From contig JAFRUW010000196.1 of NCBI GenBank assembly GCA_017438675.1, positions 1-13,118 on the forward strand: DNA of 13,118 nt, given 5' to 3'. The notes below the pieces were generated by a model. The model was not told the origin of the DNA. It saw nothing but the letters and a program-made list of their open reading frames with translations, and made no database searches. Positions 6,230-13,118 of the stretch are shown here, in pieces (position 1 is the first letter of the stretch; each line of letters begins with the position of its first letter). The stretch comes from Oscillospiraceae bacterium (lineage in GTDB: Bacteria > Bacillota > Clostridia > Oscillospirales > Oscillospiraceae). Position numbers and translations under genes: made by a program.

Positions 6230-8005
6230 TTGGAGAATATACTTGAATCTGTGTCCTCCGGCTTTGCGAATTATATAACCTTTATTCTCAGGTTCGTTAC
6301 TCCCCTTCTTTCCGGTCTGATTCTGTATCGCTGCGGAAAGTCCCTTTTACGAGGCAGGGGAGAGAGCGAAACCTGGGGCTACCTGTGTTTGCCCAACGGA
6401 GGCAGGATATACCTGAATCACTGGGAGAACATCATAGGGCGCAACCGATCATGTGACGCGCTTATGGAGTTTCCCACGGTTTCCCGTATCCACGGCGCCC
6501 TGATCCGGGACAGCCGGGGAGGGTGGAAGGTCTACGACCTGAATTCCAAAAGCGGCATCCTTGTAAACGGCGAGAAGGCGGAGCGGTCCGCCCCGGTAAA
6601 AAGCGGGGATATCCTCACTATGGGCGGGGTGCAGCTCACCTTCATGGATCTGAATGAGGAACAGCTTGCCCGTCAGGCGGAGGCAAGGACGAAGCCCGGC
6701 ACCATTGTGAGGCCGGGGATCACCCTGATGCTTTTAACGGAGCTGCAGCTTCTTCTTGGTATACAGCATTATATCGCCATGGGGGAAGAGGCGGACATTA
6801 TGATCCCGCTTTCCTTTGCGGTTCTTGCGGGGATAATGTGGGTATACTACCTTTTCATGCGCATACTCAGGCGGAGGGGCGTGGAGATCGAGACTCTCGC
6901 GTTTTTCCTCTGTACCCTGGGCCTTTCGGTGACTGCCACTGCGGTGCCTTCCGACATGATAAAGCAGCTTGTGTTTGTCACCGCCGGCCTTTTTGTGTTC
7001 CTTTGCCTGGGCTTCTTCCTGCGGGATCTGGAGCGGGCGAGGAAGCTCCGGTGGCCCATCGCCGTTGTCGGTGTACTGATGCTGACGGCAACGCTGGTGA
7101 TCGCGAAGTCCACAAACGGCGCGAAAAACTGGATATCCATAGCGGGGTTCACCTTCCAGCCCTCGGAATTCGTTAAAATATGCTTTGTTTTCGCCGGGGC
7201 CACCACAATGGACAGGCTTTTCGCGAAGCGGAACCTGATCCTGTTTATGGCTTTTTCCGCCCTCTGCGTCGTCACATTGGGACTTATGAGCGATTTCGGC
7301 ACTGCCCTTGTGTTCTTTGCGGCGTATCTCATAATAGCGTTTATCCGATCCGGGGATTTTGCCACCATCTTCCTGTCGGCAGGCGGCGCGGCATTGGGAG
7401 GATTTCTTATCCTCACCGTGAAGCCCTATATCAAAGACAGGTTTTCCACCTGGGGCAAGGCATGGCAGTTCGCCAATGAGGGCGGCTATCAGCAGACCAG
7501 GACTATGGCTGCCGCGGCCAGCGGCGGCCTTTTCGGAGTGGGAGCGGGCAACGGATGGCTCCACACCGTGTTCGCGGCGGAGACAGACATGGTTTTCGGA
7601 CTGATATGCGAGGAGCACGGGCTTATAACAGGCGTTTTCGCCATAGGGGCGCTGGTGCTGCTGGCGCTTTTTGCCATCAAGGCCGCGGCCACCGCAAGAA
7701 GCTCTTTCTACGTGATCGGGGCCTGCGCGGCGGTGACCATGCTGCTGTTCCAGCTCATACTGAACGTGTTCGGCTCCCTTGACATACTGCCATTTACGGG
7801 GGTGACCTTCCCCTTTGTATCAAGAGGCGGGTCGAGCATCATCGCCTGCTGGGGCTTACTTGCCTTCGTCAAGGCGGTGGATACAAGGCAGAACGCCAGC
7901 TTTGCAATAAAGCTTCCCAAAAGAAAAAGAAAGAAGGACACCTTTTACACCATTCAGGACGGCTATGATTTTTCAGGATACGATCCGGAAAGGCATGAAG
8001 TATGA
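6230..8005 (+). CDS. FHA domain-SEDS (FtsW/RodA/SpoVE family) peptidoglycan polymerase fusion
   Basis: A 591-residue membrane protein. One membrane helix (about 15-35) is followed by a cytoplasmic FHA domain (about 68-140) with GR (70-71), SRIHG (85-89) and NSKSGILVNG (105-114), the phosphothreonine-binding motifs. Residues 160-550 form a multi-pass SEDS domain with about ten helices and the family motifs GAKNWISIAGFTFQPSEFVK (297-316), SDFGTAL (354-360), ETDMVF (451-456, Asp453 matching the proposed catalytic Asp), and PFTGVTFPFVSRGGSS (521-536). A basic KRKRKK patch marks the cytoplasmic tail. SEDS proteins polymerise lipid II into glycan strands with a partner class B PBP, here encoded next with a 4-bp overlap. 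The TTG start is supported by AAAGGAG at 6217-6223 and the absence of a usable ATG. Whether it serves elongation, division or sporulation cannot be decided. Confidence 0.93.
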   Translation: MENILESVSSGFANYITFILRFVTPLLSGLILYRCGKSLLRGRGESETWGYLCLPNGGRIYLNHWENIIGRNRSCDALMEFPTVSRIHGALIRDSRGGWKVYDLNSKSGILVNGEKAERSAPVKSGDILTMGGVQLTFMDLNEEQLARQAEARTKPGTIVRPGITLMLLTELQLLLGIQHYIAMGEEADIMIPLSFAVLAGIMWVYYLFMRILRRRGVEIETLAFFLCTLGLSVTATAVPSDMIKQLVFVTAGLFVFLCLGFFLRDLERARKLRWPIAVVGVLMLTATLVIAKSTNGAKNWISIAGFTFQPSEFVKICFVFAGATTMDRLFAKRNLILFMAFSALCVVTLGLMSDFGTALVFFAAYLIIAFIRSGDFATIFLSAGGAALGGFLILTVKPYIKDRFSTWGKAWQFANEGGYQQTRTMAAAASGGLFGVGAGNGWLHTVFAAETDMVFGLICEEHGLITGVFAIGALVLLALFAIKAAATARSSFYVIGACAAVTMLLFQLILNVFGSLDILPFTGVTFPFVSRGGSSIIACWGLLAFVKAVDTRQNASFAIKLPKRKRKKDTFYTIQDGYDFSGYDPERHEV

Positions 8006-9327
8006 ACAGAGTCAAACGAAGGACCATGTCCCTTCTCAGCCTGGTGCTTATAATAGCGATGGGATTGTCCTTTTATGTATACAGATACGCTGTCCACGGC
8101 AGGGAATGGGCCAGCTTTACTTCCAACAAGGCGGTTTTTTCCCAGGGACAGCTTATGGTGGGCACGGTGTGCGACCGGAACGGCGCGGTCCTTGCCACCG
8201 TGGATGACGGACGGCGGATCTACAATGAGGATCCGGTGATCCGGCGTTCCACCCTTCACGCCGTAGGCGATCAATACGGCAACATCGGCACCGGGGCGCT
8301 CTCGGTATTCGCACCGGAGCTCATCGGTTACGACCCGGTGAACGGGGCATACACCCCCGACCGCAAGGGCGGGAAGGTGCGGCTTTCCATCGACAGCGGC
8401 CTGAATGCGGCGGCATATGAGGCCATGGACGGCAGAAAAGGCGTTGTGGCGGTGGAAAACTACGAGACGGGGGAGATAGTCTGTATGCTCAGCTCCTACA
8501 ACTACGACCCGTATTACCCGCCGGAGGATGTTTCAACACCGGAATATGAGGGCGTGTATTTGAACAGATTTCTGTCCGCGGCATACACTCCCGGCTCCAC
8601 ATTCAAGCTTGTCACCCTGACTGCGGCGCTGGAAAGAATCCCCGATCTTTTTGACAGGACATTTGAATGCCGTGGGAGCGTGGAGATAGACGGGGAGTAC
8701 GTCACATGCACCGGAACCCACGGGGAGATAGATATAAACGAGGCGCTGGCGGTTTCCTGCAACTGCGTTTTTGCGGAGCTTGCGGTGGAGCTGGGCGGCG
8801 ACACCCTCGAAAGATACGCAAATGATCTCGGGTTAACGGGAAGCATTAAGGTGAGCGGCATAAAAACCGCCTCGGGAAATTACGACAAAGCTGCCGACGG
8901 CAGCGTGGACCTTGCGTGGTCCGGCATCGGGCAGTATAATGACTCTGTGAATCCGGCGGCAATGCTCAGGTTTGTGAGCGGCATCGCAAACGGCGGTACG
9001 GCAGAGGAGCAGACATTGCTTTACGGGAAATCCTCCGGGAGCGACAGGATAATGAAAACCTCCACTGCCGAGACCATTGCGAAAATGATGAACTACAACG
9101 TATACTACACCTACGGTGAGGACAATTATCCAGGGCTTGAGCTCTGTGCCAAATCCGGTACCGCGGAGGTGGGCGGGGGAGCCGATCCCCATGCGCTGTT
9201 CGTCGGGTTTATAAGAGATGAGAAACACCCCTACGCCTTTGTCGTGATCGTTGAAAACGGCGGTTCCGGCAGCAGAACGGCAGGCAGGGTGGCAAACGCC
9301 GTCCTGCAGGCGGCGGTGAACAAGTAA
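8002..9327 (+). CDS. Class B penicillin-binding protein (transpeptidase), compact PbpA-like form
   Basis: A 441-residue peptidoglycan DD-transpeptidase anchored by one N-terminal helix (about 9-28). The catalytic motifs are complete: SxxK as STFK (Ser199-Lys202, after AAYTPG), SxN as SCN (252-254), and KTG as KSGT (384-387). The region before the catalytic domain is only about 125 residues, shorter than in typical 550-700-residue class B PBPs and closer to mycobacterial PbpA. The ATG overlaps the TGA of the SEDS gene (ATGA at 8002-8005), which indicates translational coupling and a dedicated SEDS-bPBP pair, as known for RodA-PBP2 and FtsW-FtsI. It acts outside the membrane, cross-linking strands made by the SEDS partner. 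No PASTA domains are present. Confidence 0.94.
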   Translation: MNRVKRRTMSLLSLVLIIAMGLSFYVYRYAVHGREWASFTSNKAVFSQGQLMVGTVCDRNGAVLATVDDGRRIYNEDPVIRRSTLHAVGDQYGNIGTGALSVFAPELIGYDPVNGAYTPDRKGGKVRLSIDSGLNAAAYEAMDGRKGVVAVENYETGEIVCMLSSYNYDPYYPPEDVSTPEYEGVYLNRFLSAAYTPGSTFKLVTLTAALERIPDLFDRTFECRGSVEIDGEYVTCTGTHGEIDINEALAVSCNCVFAELAVELGGDTLERYANDLGLTGSIKVSGIKTASGNYDKAADGSVDLAWSGIGQYNDSVNPAAMLRFVSGIANGGTAEEQTLLYGKSSGSDRIMKTSTAETIAKMMNYNVYYTYGEDNYPGLELCAKSGTAEVGGGADPHALFVGFIRDEKHPYAFVVIVENGGSGSRTAGRVANAVLQAAVNK

Positions 9328-9382
9328 ACAACGCATATAAATGCGCTCAATTATTTAATGAAGTTTTGGGAGAGATAATGGC

Positions 9383-11428
9383 ATGAAAAAGGACAGAAAA
9401 GGAAAACATGTAGTGGAAAAGGAGCCGAATAAGCTGTGGTTCTATCTGTTCGTGCCTCTGGCGGTCTTCTTTATGGAAATGGTCGTCATGTGGCACTGCT
9501 TCCACAAGTTTATGGCATGGGGCGTACTGTATACGTTCCTGTTCTCGGTGGTTTTCGGGCTTTGTATAGTGTTCATTTCGTCACTGTTTAGACGGAAGGG
9601 CGGCCATGCCGCCATGGTGATAATGATGCTGATAGTCACCCTCATAATGGGGACTCAGGCGGTGTACTTCACCATTTTCAAGACCTTCACCACACTTTCG
9701 CAGGCAGACATGGCAGGCGACGCCATAGGTACCTTCTGGCGTGAAACACTGAACGGCATCTGGAATACGAAGTGGACCCTCCTCGTTCTTTTCATCCCGT
9801 TCCTGATCATCGTCTTTTTCGGCAAGCGTTTCCATCCAGACAAGCGAATCGGCATCGTTGGCGCAATTGCCCTGCTCCTTGTCATTGCGATCTTCCAGGT
9901 GGGCGGAACCCAGCTTGCCCTTGCCAATACCCAGGGCGTTATGTCCTACAGATATGTTTACAACGGGGAGCTGTCCCCGATGCTTTCGGTGCCCAGATTC
10001 GGCGTCCTTACAACGCTGAGGTTTGAGATCAGGAACAATCTTCTCGGCGTTCCCTCCGAAAAGCAGTCCGGAAAGGCCGATGAACCCGACATTCCCGAGG
10101 AGACGGAGAAGACCGATGAACCTGACATCCCCGAGGAGACGGTGATCGAGCCCACGGAAGAGATCTCGGTCATCACAGAATACGATGACAACGTGCTGGA
10201 GATCGATTTCGACGCCCTCATAGCGGAAGAAAGCGATGACAAGATTATCGACATGCACGAGTATTTCAGAGACAGGGAACCCACAAAGCAGAACGAATAC
10301 ACCGGTATCTATAAGGACTACAACCTTATCTGGATCTGCGCGGAGGGCTTCTCCAGATACGCCGTAAGCGAACAGTATACCCCCACCCTCTACAAAATGG
10401 CAAACGAGGGCTTCGTGTTCGACAACTTCTACAACCCAATCTGGTACGTCTCCACCAGCGACGGCGAGTATACCACCATGATGGGCCTTATCCCCAAGAG
10501 TGGCGTCAGAAGCTTCTCCTACAGCGGCGACAAGTATATGCCCTTCGGATTCGGACACATGCTGTCCCCTCTGGGCTACACCTGCAGGGCGTACCACAAC
10601 CACACCTACGACTACTACGGACGCGACCGCAGCCATCCCAACCTGGGCTATGACTACAAGGCCCTTGGCAGAGGCCTCGACGTCAAGAAGACCTGGCCGG
10701 AGTCCGACGTTGAGATGATGGAAAAGACCGTTCCGGAGTACATCAACGACGCGAAGTTCCACACCTATTATATGACCGTCAGCGGCCATCTGGAGTACAA
10801 CTTCGGCGGCAACGCCATGTCCTCCAAGCACAAGGCGGAGGTCCAGCCCATGCTGGATGCCGGCTATTCCGAAGCGGCGGCGGCATACGTTGCCTGCAAT
10901 ATGGAGTTCGACCAGTCCATGAAGTACCTCATCGATCAGCTTCAGGCGGCGGGCAAGCTGGACAAGACTCTCTTCGTCATCTCCGGCGACCACTACCCCT
11001 ACGGCCTTGAAAAGAGCCAGATGGAGGAGCTTCTCGGTTCTGAGTTTGACGAGGACTTTGAGATGTTCAGGACAACGCTCATTATCTGGAACAGCCAGAT
11101 GGAGCCTACCCACGTGGAAAAGTACTGCAGCAGCCTTGACGTTATGCCCACCATCCTGAATCTCCTGGGCGTGGAATACGATTCCCGCCTCATCATGGGT
11201 CAGGATATACTGTCCGATTCCCCGGCCCTTATCGAGTTCAACAACAAGAGCTATATCACCGACCTGGGCAGGTACAACTCCCGAACCGACGAGTTCATCC
11301 CCAACGAGGGCGTCACCGTCCCCGAGGGCTACGCGGCCGATATGCTGAAGTACGTCACCGACGAATTCTCTTACTCGGCGAAGATCCTGGAAAACGACTA
11401 CTACGCAAAGGTGTTTAAACACGAATAA
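9383..11428 (+). CDS. LTA synthase-like phosphoglycerol transferase (sulfatase fold)
   Basis: A 681-residue membrane enzyme with five predicted N-terminal helices (about 18-38, 45-68, 76-98, 131-147, 155-173). A linker of about 220-310 with acidic repeats is followed by an extracellular sulfatase-fold domain (about 312-640). It retains residues equivalent to those of LtaS: Glu321 (WICAEGFSRY), the likely nucleophile Thr358 (YVSTSDGEYT), and Asp536-His537 (ISGDHYPYG). LtaS-type enzymes move glycerophosphate from phosphatidylglycerol to a growing polymer or glycolipid. Chain synthase, primase and related glycerophosphotransferase roles cannot be told apart here. The ATG at 9383 has GGAGAG 8 bases upstream; an ATG at 9378 is out of frame and stops after two codons. 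It sits 55 bp after the PBP gene with only a weak hairpin between them, and is probably the last gene of the operon. Confidence 0.88.
   Translation: MKKDRKGKHVVEKEPNKLWFYLFVPLAVFFMEMVVMWHCFHKFMAWGVLYTFLFSVVFGLCIVFISSLFRRKGGHAAMVIMMLIVTLIMGTQAVYFTIFKTFTTLSQADMAGDAIGTFWRETLNGIWNTKWTLLVLFIPFLIIVFFGKRFHPDKRIGIVGAIALLLVIAIFQVGGTQLALANTQGVMSYRYVYNGELSPMLSVPRFGVLTTLRFEIRNNLLGVPSEKQSGKADEPDIPEETEKTDEPDIPEETVIEPTEEISVITEYDDNVLEIDFDALIAEESDDKIIDMHEYFRDREPTKQNEYTGIYKDYNLIWICAEGFSRYAVSEQYTPTLYKMANEGFVFDNFYNPIWYVSTSDGEYTTMMGLIPKSGVRSFSYSGDKYMPFGFGHMLSPLGYTCRAYHNHTYDYYGRDRSHPNLGYDYKALGRGLDVKKTWPESDVEMMEKTVPEYINDAKFHTYYMTVSGHLEYNFGGNAMSSKHKAEVQPMLDAGYSEAAAAYVACNMEFDQSMKYLIDQLQAAGKLDKTLFVISGDHYPYGLEKSQMEELLGSEFDEDFEMFRTTLIIWNSQMEPTHVEKYCSSLDVMPTILNLLGVEYDSRLIMGQDILSDSPALIEFNNKSYITDLGRYNSRTDEFIPNEGVTVPEGYAADMLKYVTDEFSYSAKILENDYYAKVFKHE
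10077..10142 (+). repeat. 36-bp-period direct repeat in the LtaS-like linker
   Basis: Two 30-base copies (10077-10106 and 10113-10142) differ at two bases. They encode DEPDIPEET twice at a 12-residue spacing (residues 233-241 and 245-253) in an acidic, Pro/Glu-rich linker between the membrane part and the catalytic domain. This looks like simple slippage expansion of a flexible spacer. Confidence 0.85.
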
Positions 11429-11445
11429 AACATCAGAATAAACGC

Positions 11446-11485
11446 AAAAAATCCACCGGGAAGTGATAGACCCGGTGGATTTTTT
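11446..11485. terminator. Bidirectional intrinsic terminator
   Basis: A perfect 15-bp inverted repeat (11446-11460 and 11471-11485) has a GC core ATCCACCGGG/CCCGGTGGAT flanked by an A run on the left and a T run on the right, around a 10-base loop. Either strand therefore reads a GC stem followed by U residues. It lies 17 bp after the LtaS-like gene and 63 bp beyond the stop of the opposing XRE gene, so it should end both transcripts. It also marks the edge of the more AT-rich right part of the window. Confidence 0.93.
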
Positions 11486-11548
11486 GTATTCGGTTTATTT
11501 TTTCTCACTCCGTGAAATGAACGTGATTGTTGATATGATCGGTGCTTA

Positions 11549-11896
11549 TTACACCTGATGCTCGACCTGTGTATCTGTTTTTGCCAATCGGATACCGGTG
11601 CGGATCAGCTCTACCATATCCTTCTGCTTCTCAACGGGCATCTCCTGCAGATTGTAGAGCAGAGATTCATACGGATTTTTGACCGTCTCACCTTTAATAA
11701 GATAATCCAGGCTCTGGCCCAGGATTGAACTCAGTTTAATCAGATTATCAACAGAAAGCCCGGTCAGACCGCGCTCGACTTCGCTGAAATGCTTTACAGA
11801 AATACCGAGCATCTCCGCCATCTCTTCTTGAGTTATTCTTTGATATTTGCGGCAGGATTTTATACGCTGGCCCATACCTTTTTTATAATCGTCCAT
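11549..11896 (-). CDS. XRE-family helix-turn-helix transcriptional regulator
   Basis: A 115-residue DNA-binding protein. Residues 9-68 are a Cro/C1-type HTH (QRIKSCRKYQRITQEEMAEM), with the turn at about 29-33 and the recognition helix in SVKHFSEVERG (33-43). Residues 75-105 are a short helical tail that may support dimerisation. There is no peptidase or signal-sensing domain. ATG 11896 is preferred over an in-frame ATG at 11914: GGAG at 11905-11902 is correctly spaced for 11896, while nothing like a ribosome site precedes 11914. The gene is divergent from a FemAB-like gene and is more AT-rich than the envelope genes to its left. Two operator-like inverted motifs in the intergenic region suggest control of itself and its neighbour. 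The cognate signal is unknown. Confidence 0.9.
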   Translation of the reverse strand: MDDYKKGMGQRIKSCRKYQRITQEEMAEMLGISVKHFSEVERGLTGLSVDNLIKLSSILGQSLDYLIKGETVKNPYESLLYNLQEMPVEKQKDMVELIRTGIRLAKTDTQVEHQV

Positions 11897-11908
11897 AATA
11901 CTATCTCC

Positions 11909-11924
11909 AAACATTATAGGTTTA
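11909..11924 (-). promoter_or_regulatory. Operator-like site B, over a putative -10 of the XRE gene
   Basis: The minus strand reads TAAACCTATAATGTTT, matching the site near the FemAB-like gene at 13 of 16 positions in inverted orientation. It contains AAAC-N7-GTTT, a short dyad of the sort XRE dimers bind. It covers a TATAAT (11918-11913) that could be the -10 of the XRE gene; no good -35 sits 17 bases upstream, and the leader would be only about 10 bases. Binding is inferred, not shown. Confidence 0.5.
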
Positions 11925-11966
11925 TCTTATCATAACGTCTCAGTTATAAAAACAAGGTAGAAGGTG

Positions 11967-11995
11967 TTGACAAACTAAACCTAATATGTTATCTT
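11967..11995 (+). promoter_or_regulatory. Promoter of the FemAB-like gene
   Basis: TTGACA (11967-11972), a 17-base spacer and TATCTT (11990-11995), with TG at 11987-11988 giving an extended -10, form a strong sigma-A-type promoter. The start would fall near 12002, leaving a leader of about 80 bases before the ATG at 12082. It also rules out the in-frame ATG at 11986, which lies upstream of the predicted transcript start. Confidence 0.75.
11976..11991 (+). promoter_or_regulatory. Operator-like site A, over the FemAB-like promoter
   Basis: TAAACCTAATATGTTA is the inverted partner of the 16-bp site at 11909-11924. It lies inside the spacer and the first bases of the -10 of the promoter at 11967-11995, where a bound repressor would exclude RNA polymerase. 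The half-sites are AAAC-N7-GTTA, one base away from a clean dyad. Confidence 0.5.
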
Positions 11996-12081
11996 TTTCA
12001 AAGATTATTCCTTTACGAAAAACCGAATCGGTGAAATCTTTTTTGAGCAGGATAAACTGTTGCACAAATAATGGAGGTTGT

Positions 12082-13110
12082 ATGGATATTAAAAACGATT
12101 GGTATGCTTTGCCTGAAAATCTCAGGAAAAGGCTGAAAGAAGCAAATGTATTTTTTTCCGAGGACTGGTATGCATATAATAAGAACAGAAATGAAGAAAT
12201 GTATTACTTTTGGGATGAAAGCTATTTAATGGCTGTAAGAATAAAGAAGGTATTTATTCTTAAGGGCGGCGTCCTTGACGCAGAACCGTTTTGCTTGGGA
12301 AATGATGACAGCTTTCAAAAGCAGCAGCTTTTTTTGGATAAATGCTGCCGTCTGATAAAACAGAAAAGACTTGCGGATTGGATTCAGACGGAAATATGCT
12401 CAAACTTTTTGTCCTATCCCTCGACTGCCGTTGTTTTCGGTTCAGGTAATTATATGTTGACATTGGAAAACTGCACCGATGAAGAACTGCTTCAGAAAAT
12501 GCACTCCAAAAACCGGAATTTGATCCGAAGAGGTATGAGGGAAGGGATAACGATATCTCACAGCGGCGATCATTTATTGGCTGACTATAAGTATGTTGAA
12601 GATCAGGTCTGGGCAAGGCAGGGAAAGCCGCTCAGAAGTATGGAGCATTTCAGAGATATTGTGAAATGTATGCCGAAAACGTCCTCTGTTGCTGTTGCGT
12701 ATAATACTGACGGAGAACCGGAAGCGGGCGTTGTTTTTTTGTTCACAAAGGTTATGGGGTATTACCATCACGGAGCCAGCGGAACAAATCACGTTGTCGG
12801 TGCTCACAATTACCTATTATTCAAGCAATGTTGTTTTTTAAAGGACTTGGGTGTTAAGAAGGTGTGCTTTGTAGGGTACAGACGAGAGTCTGAGTTGGGC
12901 AGAAACGCAAAATCAGACAGTATTCAGAAGTATAAAGAAAAGTTCTCGGATGAGGTTCTTGAAACATACGGATTTAAAGTAGAGTTTAATAAGTTCCATT
13001 TTAAGTTGTACAGACTTGCAAATATGATTATTAACAAAGAGCAGTTTGAGGATAAGTATGACAGCAGGAGTAAAAATTATCCGGAATATAATACCAGAAA
13101 GCATCAGTAG
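12082..13110 (+). CDS. FemAB/GNAT-like aminoacyl- or acyltransferase
   Basis: A 342-residue soluble protein with no signal peptide or membrane segment. The C-terminal half resembles the FemAB/GNAT fold used by peptidoglycan-bridge aminoacyltransferases and related acyltransferases. LENCTDEELLQKMHSKNRNL (128-147) followed by IRRGMREGITI (148-158) matches the substrate-binding helix region. GYYHHGASGTNHVVGAHNYL (226-245) and DLGVKKVCFVGYR (255-267) match the core strand-helix-strand. IQKYKEKFSDEVLETYGFKV (281-300) matches the usual C-terminal signature. The substrate (lipid II, another polymer, or a small molecule) is not evident. ATG 12082 follows GGAGG with a short 4-base gap; an upstream in-frame ATG at 11986 falls within the promoter. 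It is divergent from the XRE gene, with AT-rich codon use unlike the envelope operon, consistent with separate acquisition. No terminator is visible before the window ends. Confidence 0.75.
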   Translation: MDIKNDWYALPENLRKRLKEANVFFSEDWYAYNKNRNEEMYYFWDESYLMAVRIKKVFILKGGVLDAEPFCLGNDDSFQKQQLFLDKCCRLIKQKRLADWIQTEICSNFLSYPSTAVVFGSGNYMLTLENCTDEELLQKMHSKNRNLIRRGMREGITISHSGDHLLADYKYVEDQVWARQGKPLRSMEHFRDIVKCMPKTSSVAVAYNTDGEPEAGVVFLFTKVMGYYHHGASGTNHVVGAHNYLLFKQCCFLKDLGVKKVCFVGYRRESELGRNAKSDSIQKYKEKFSDEVLETYGFKVEFNKFHFKLYRLANMIINKEQFEDKYDSRSKNYPEYNTRKHQ

Positions 13111-13118
13111 AATAAAAA

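Noticed and set aside
6734..7618. 294-codon open frame antisense to the FHA-SEDS gene
   Set aside because: Its translation is rich in Gly, His, Lys and Glu with no recognisable domain, and it lies wholly inside a confident SEDS coding region.
9332..9345. Small hairpin CGCAT-ATAA-ATGCG between the PBP and LtaS-like genes as a terminator
   Set aside because: A 5-bp stem without a following T run is too weak to call a terminator.
9581..11422. 613-codon open frame antisense to the LtaS-like gene
   Set aside because: It mirrors a GC-rich coding strand in the complementary frame, its Val/Gly/Asp-rich translation shows no domain, and the plus-strand gene has full catalytic motifs and a proper ribosome site.
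11986..12081. 32-residue N-terminal extension of the FemAB-like protein starting at ATG 11986
   Set aside because: This ATG lies inside the promoter and upstream of the predicted transcript start, and the extra residues do not resemble the family; ATG 12082 has a GGAGG site.

Overview
The window looks like chromosome from a spore-forming, Gram-positive Clostridia-type Firmicute, probably from the Ruminococcaceae/Oscillospiraceae side. This is inferred from a YpeB germination protein, two secreted dockerin-bearing CAP proteins, strong AGGAGG ribosome-binding sites, an LTA-synthase-like envelope enzyme, and fairly GC-rich coding DNA up to about 11.4 kb. The species cannot be named from the sequence alone.

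Layout. (1) Positions 1-227 hold the 3' end of rpmA (ribosomal protein L27, + strand), closed by a strong hairpin terminator. The usual downstream neighbour obg does not follow. (2) Positions 302-6031 are a block of minus-strand genes, in transcription order gltX (glutamyl-tRNA synthetase), ypeB, and two related secreted CAP-dockerin proteins. A 13-bp perfect hairpin between gltX and ypeB contains the whole ypeB Shine-Dalgarno sequence and ends in a T run. The CAP pair has its own sigma-A-type promoter at 3055-3083. (3) Positions 6230-11428 are plus-strand cell-envelope genes: an FHA-domain/SEDS (FtsW-RodA) fusion with a TTG start, a compact class B penicillin-binding protein overlapping it by 4 bp (ATGA), and an LtaS-like sulfatase-fold phosphoglycerol transferase. 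They probably form one transcription unit ending at a perfect 15-bp bidirectional terminator. (4) From about 11.5 kb to the end the DNA is visibly more AT-rich and holds a divergent pair: an XRE-type regulator on the minus strand and a FemAB/GNAT-like aminoacyl- or acyltransferase on the plus strand. Their intergenic region carries two inverted copies of a 16-bp motif, each lying on a putative core promoter.

How the genes fit together. Regions 3 and 4 point to the envelope. The SEDS glycosyltransferase and the PBP transpeptidase would polymerise and cross-link peptidoglycan, the FHA domain would tie this to Ser/Thr phosphorylation, and the LtaS-like enzyme would add glycerophosphate to a polymer. 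The FemAB-like protein may modify peptidoglycan precursors or another acceptor under control of the neighbouring XRE protein. Region 2 combines a housekeeping tRNA synthetase, a spore-germination factor, and extracellular proteins probably destined for cohesin-bearing surfaces.

No tRNA, rRNA, CRISPR array, insertion sequence or attachment site was recognised. No gene-free stretch exceeds about 200 bp. The most noteworthy items are the divergent XRE/FemAB cassette with paired operator-like sites, the FHA-SEDS fusion with its coupled short PBP, and the hairpin that hides the ypeB ribosome-binding site.
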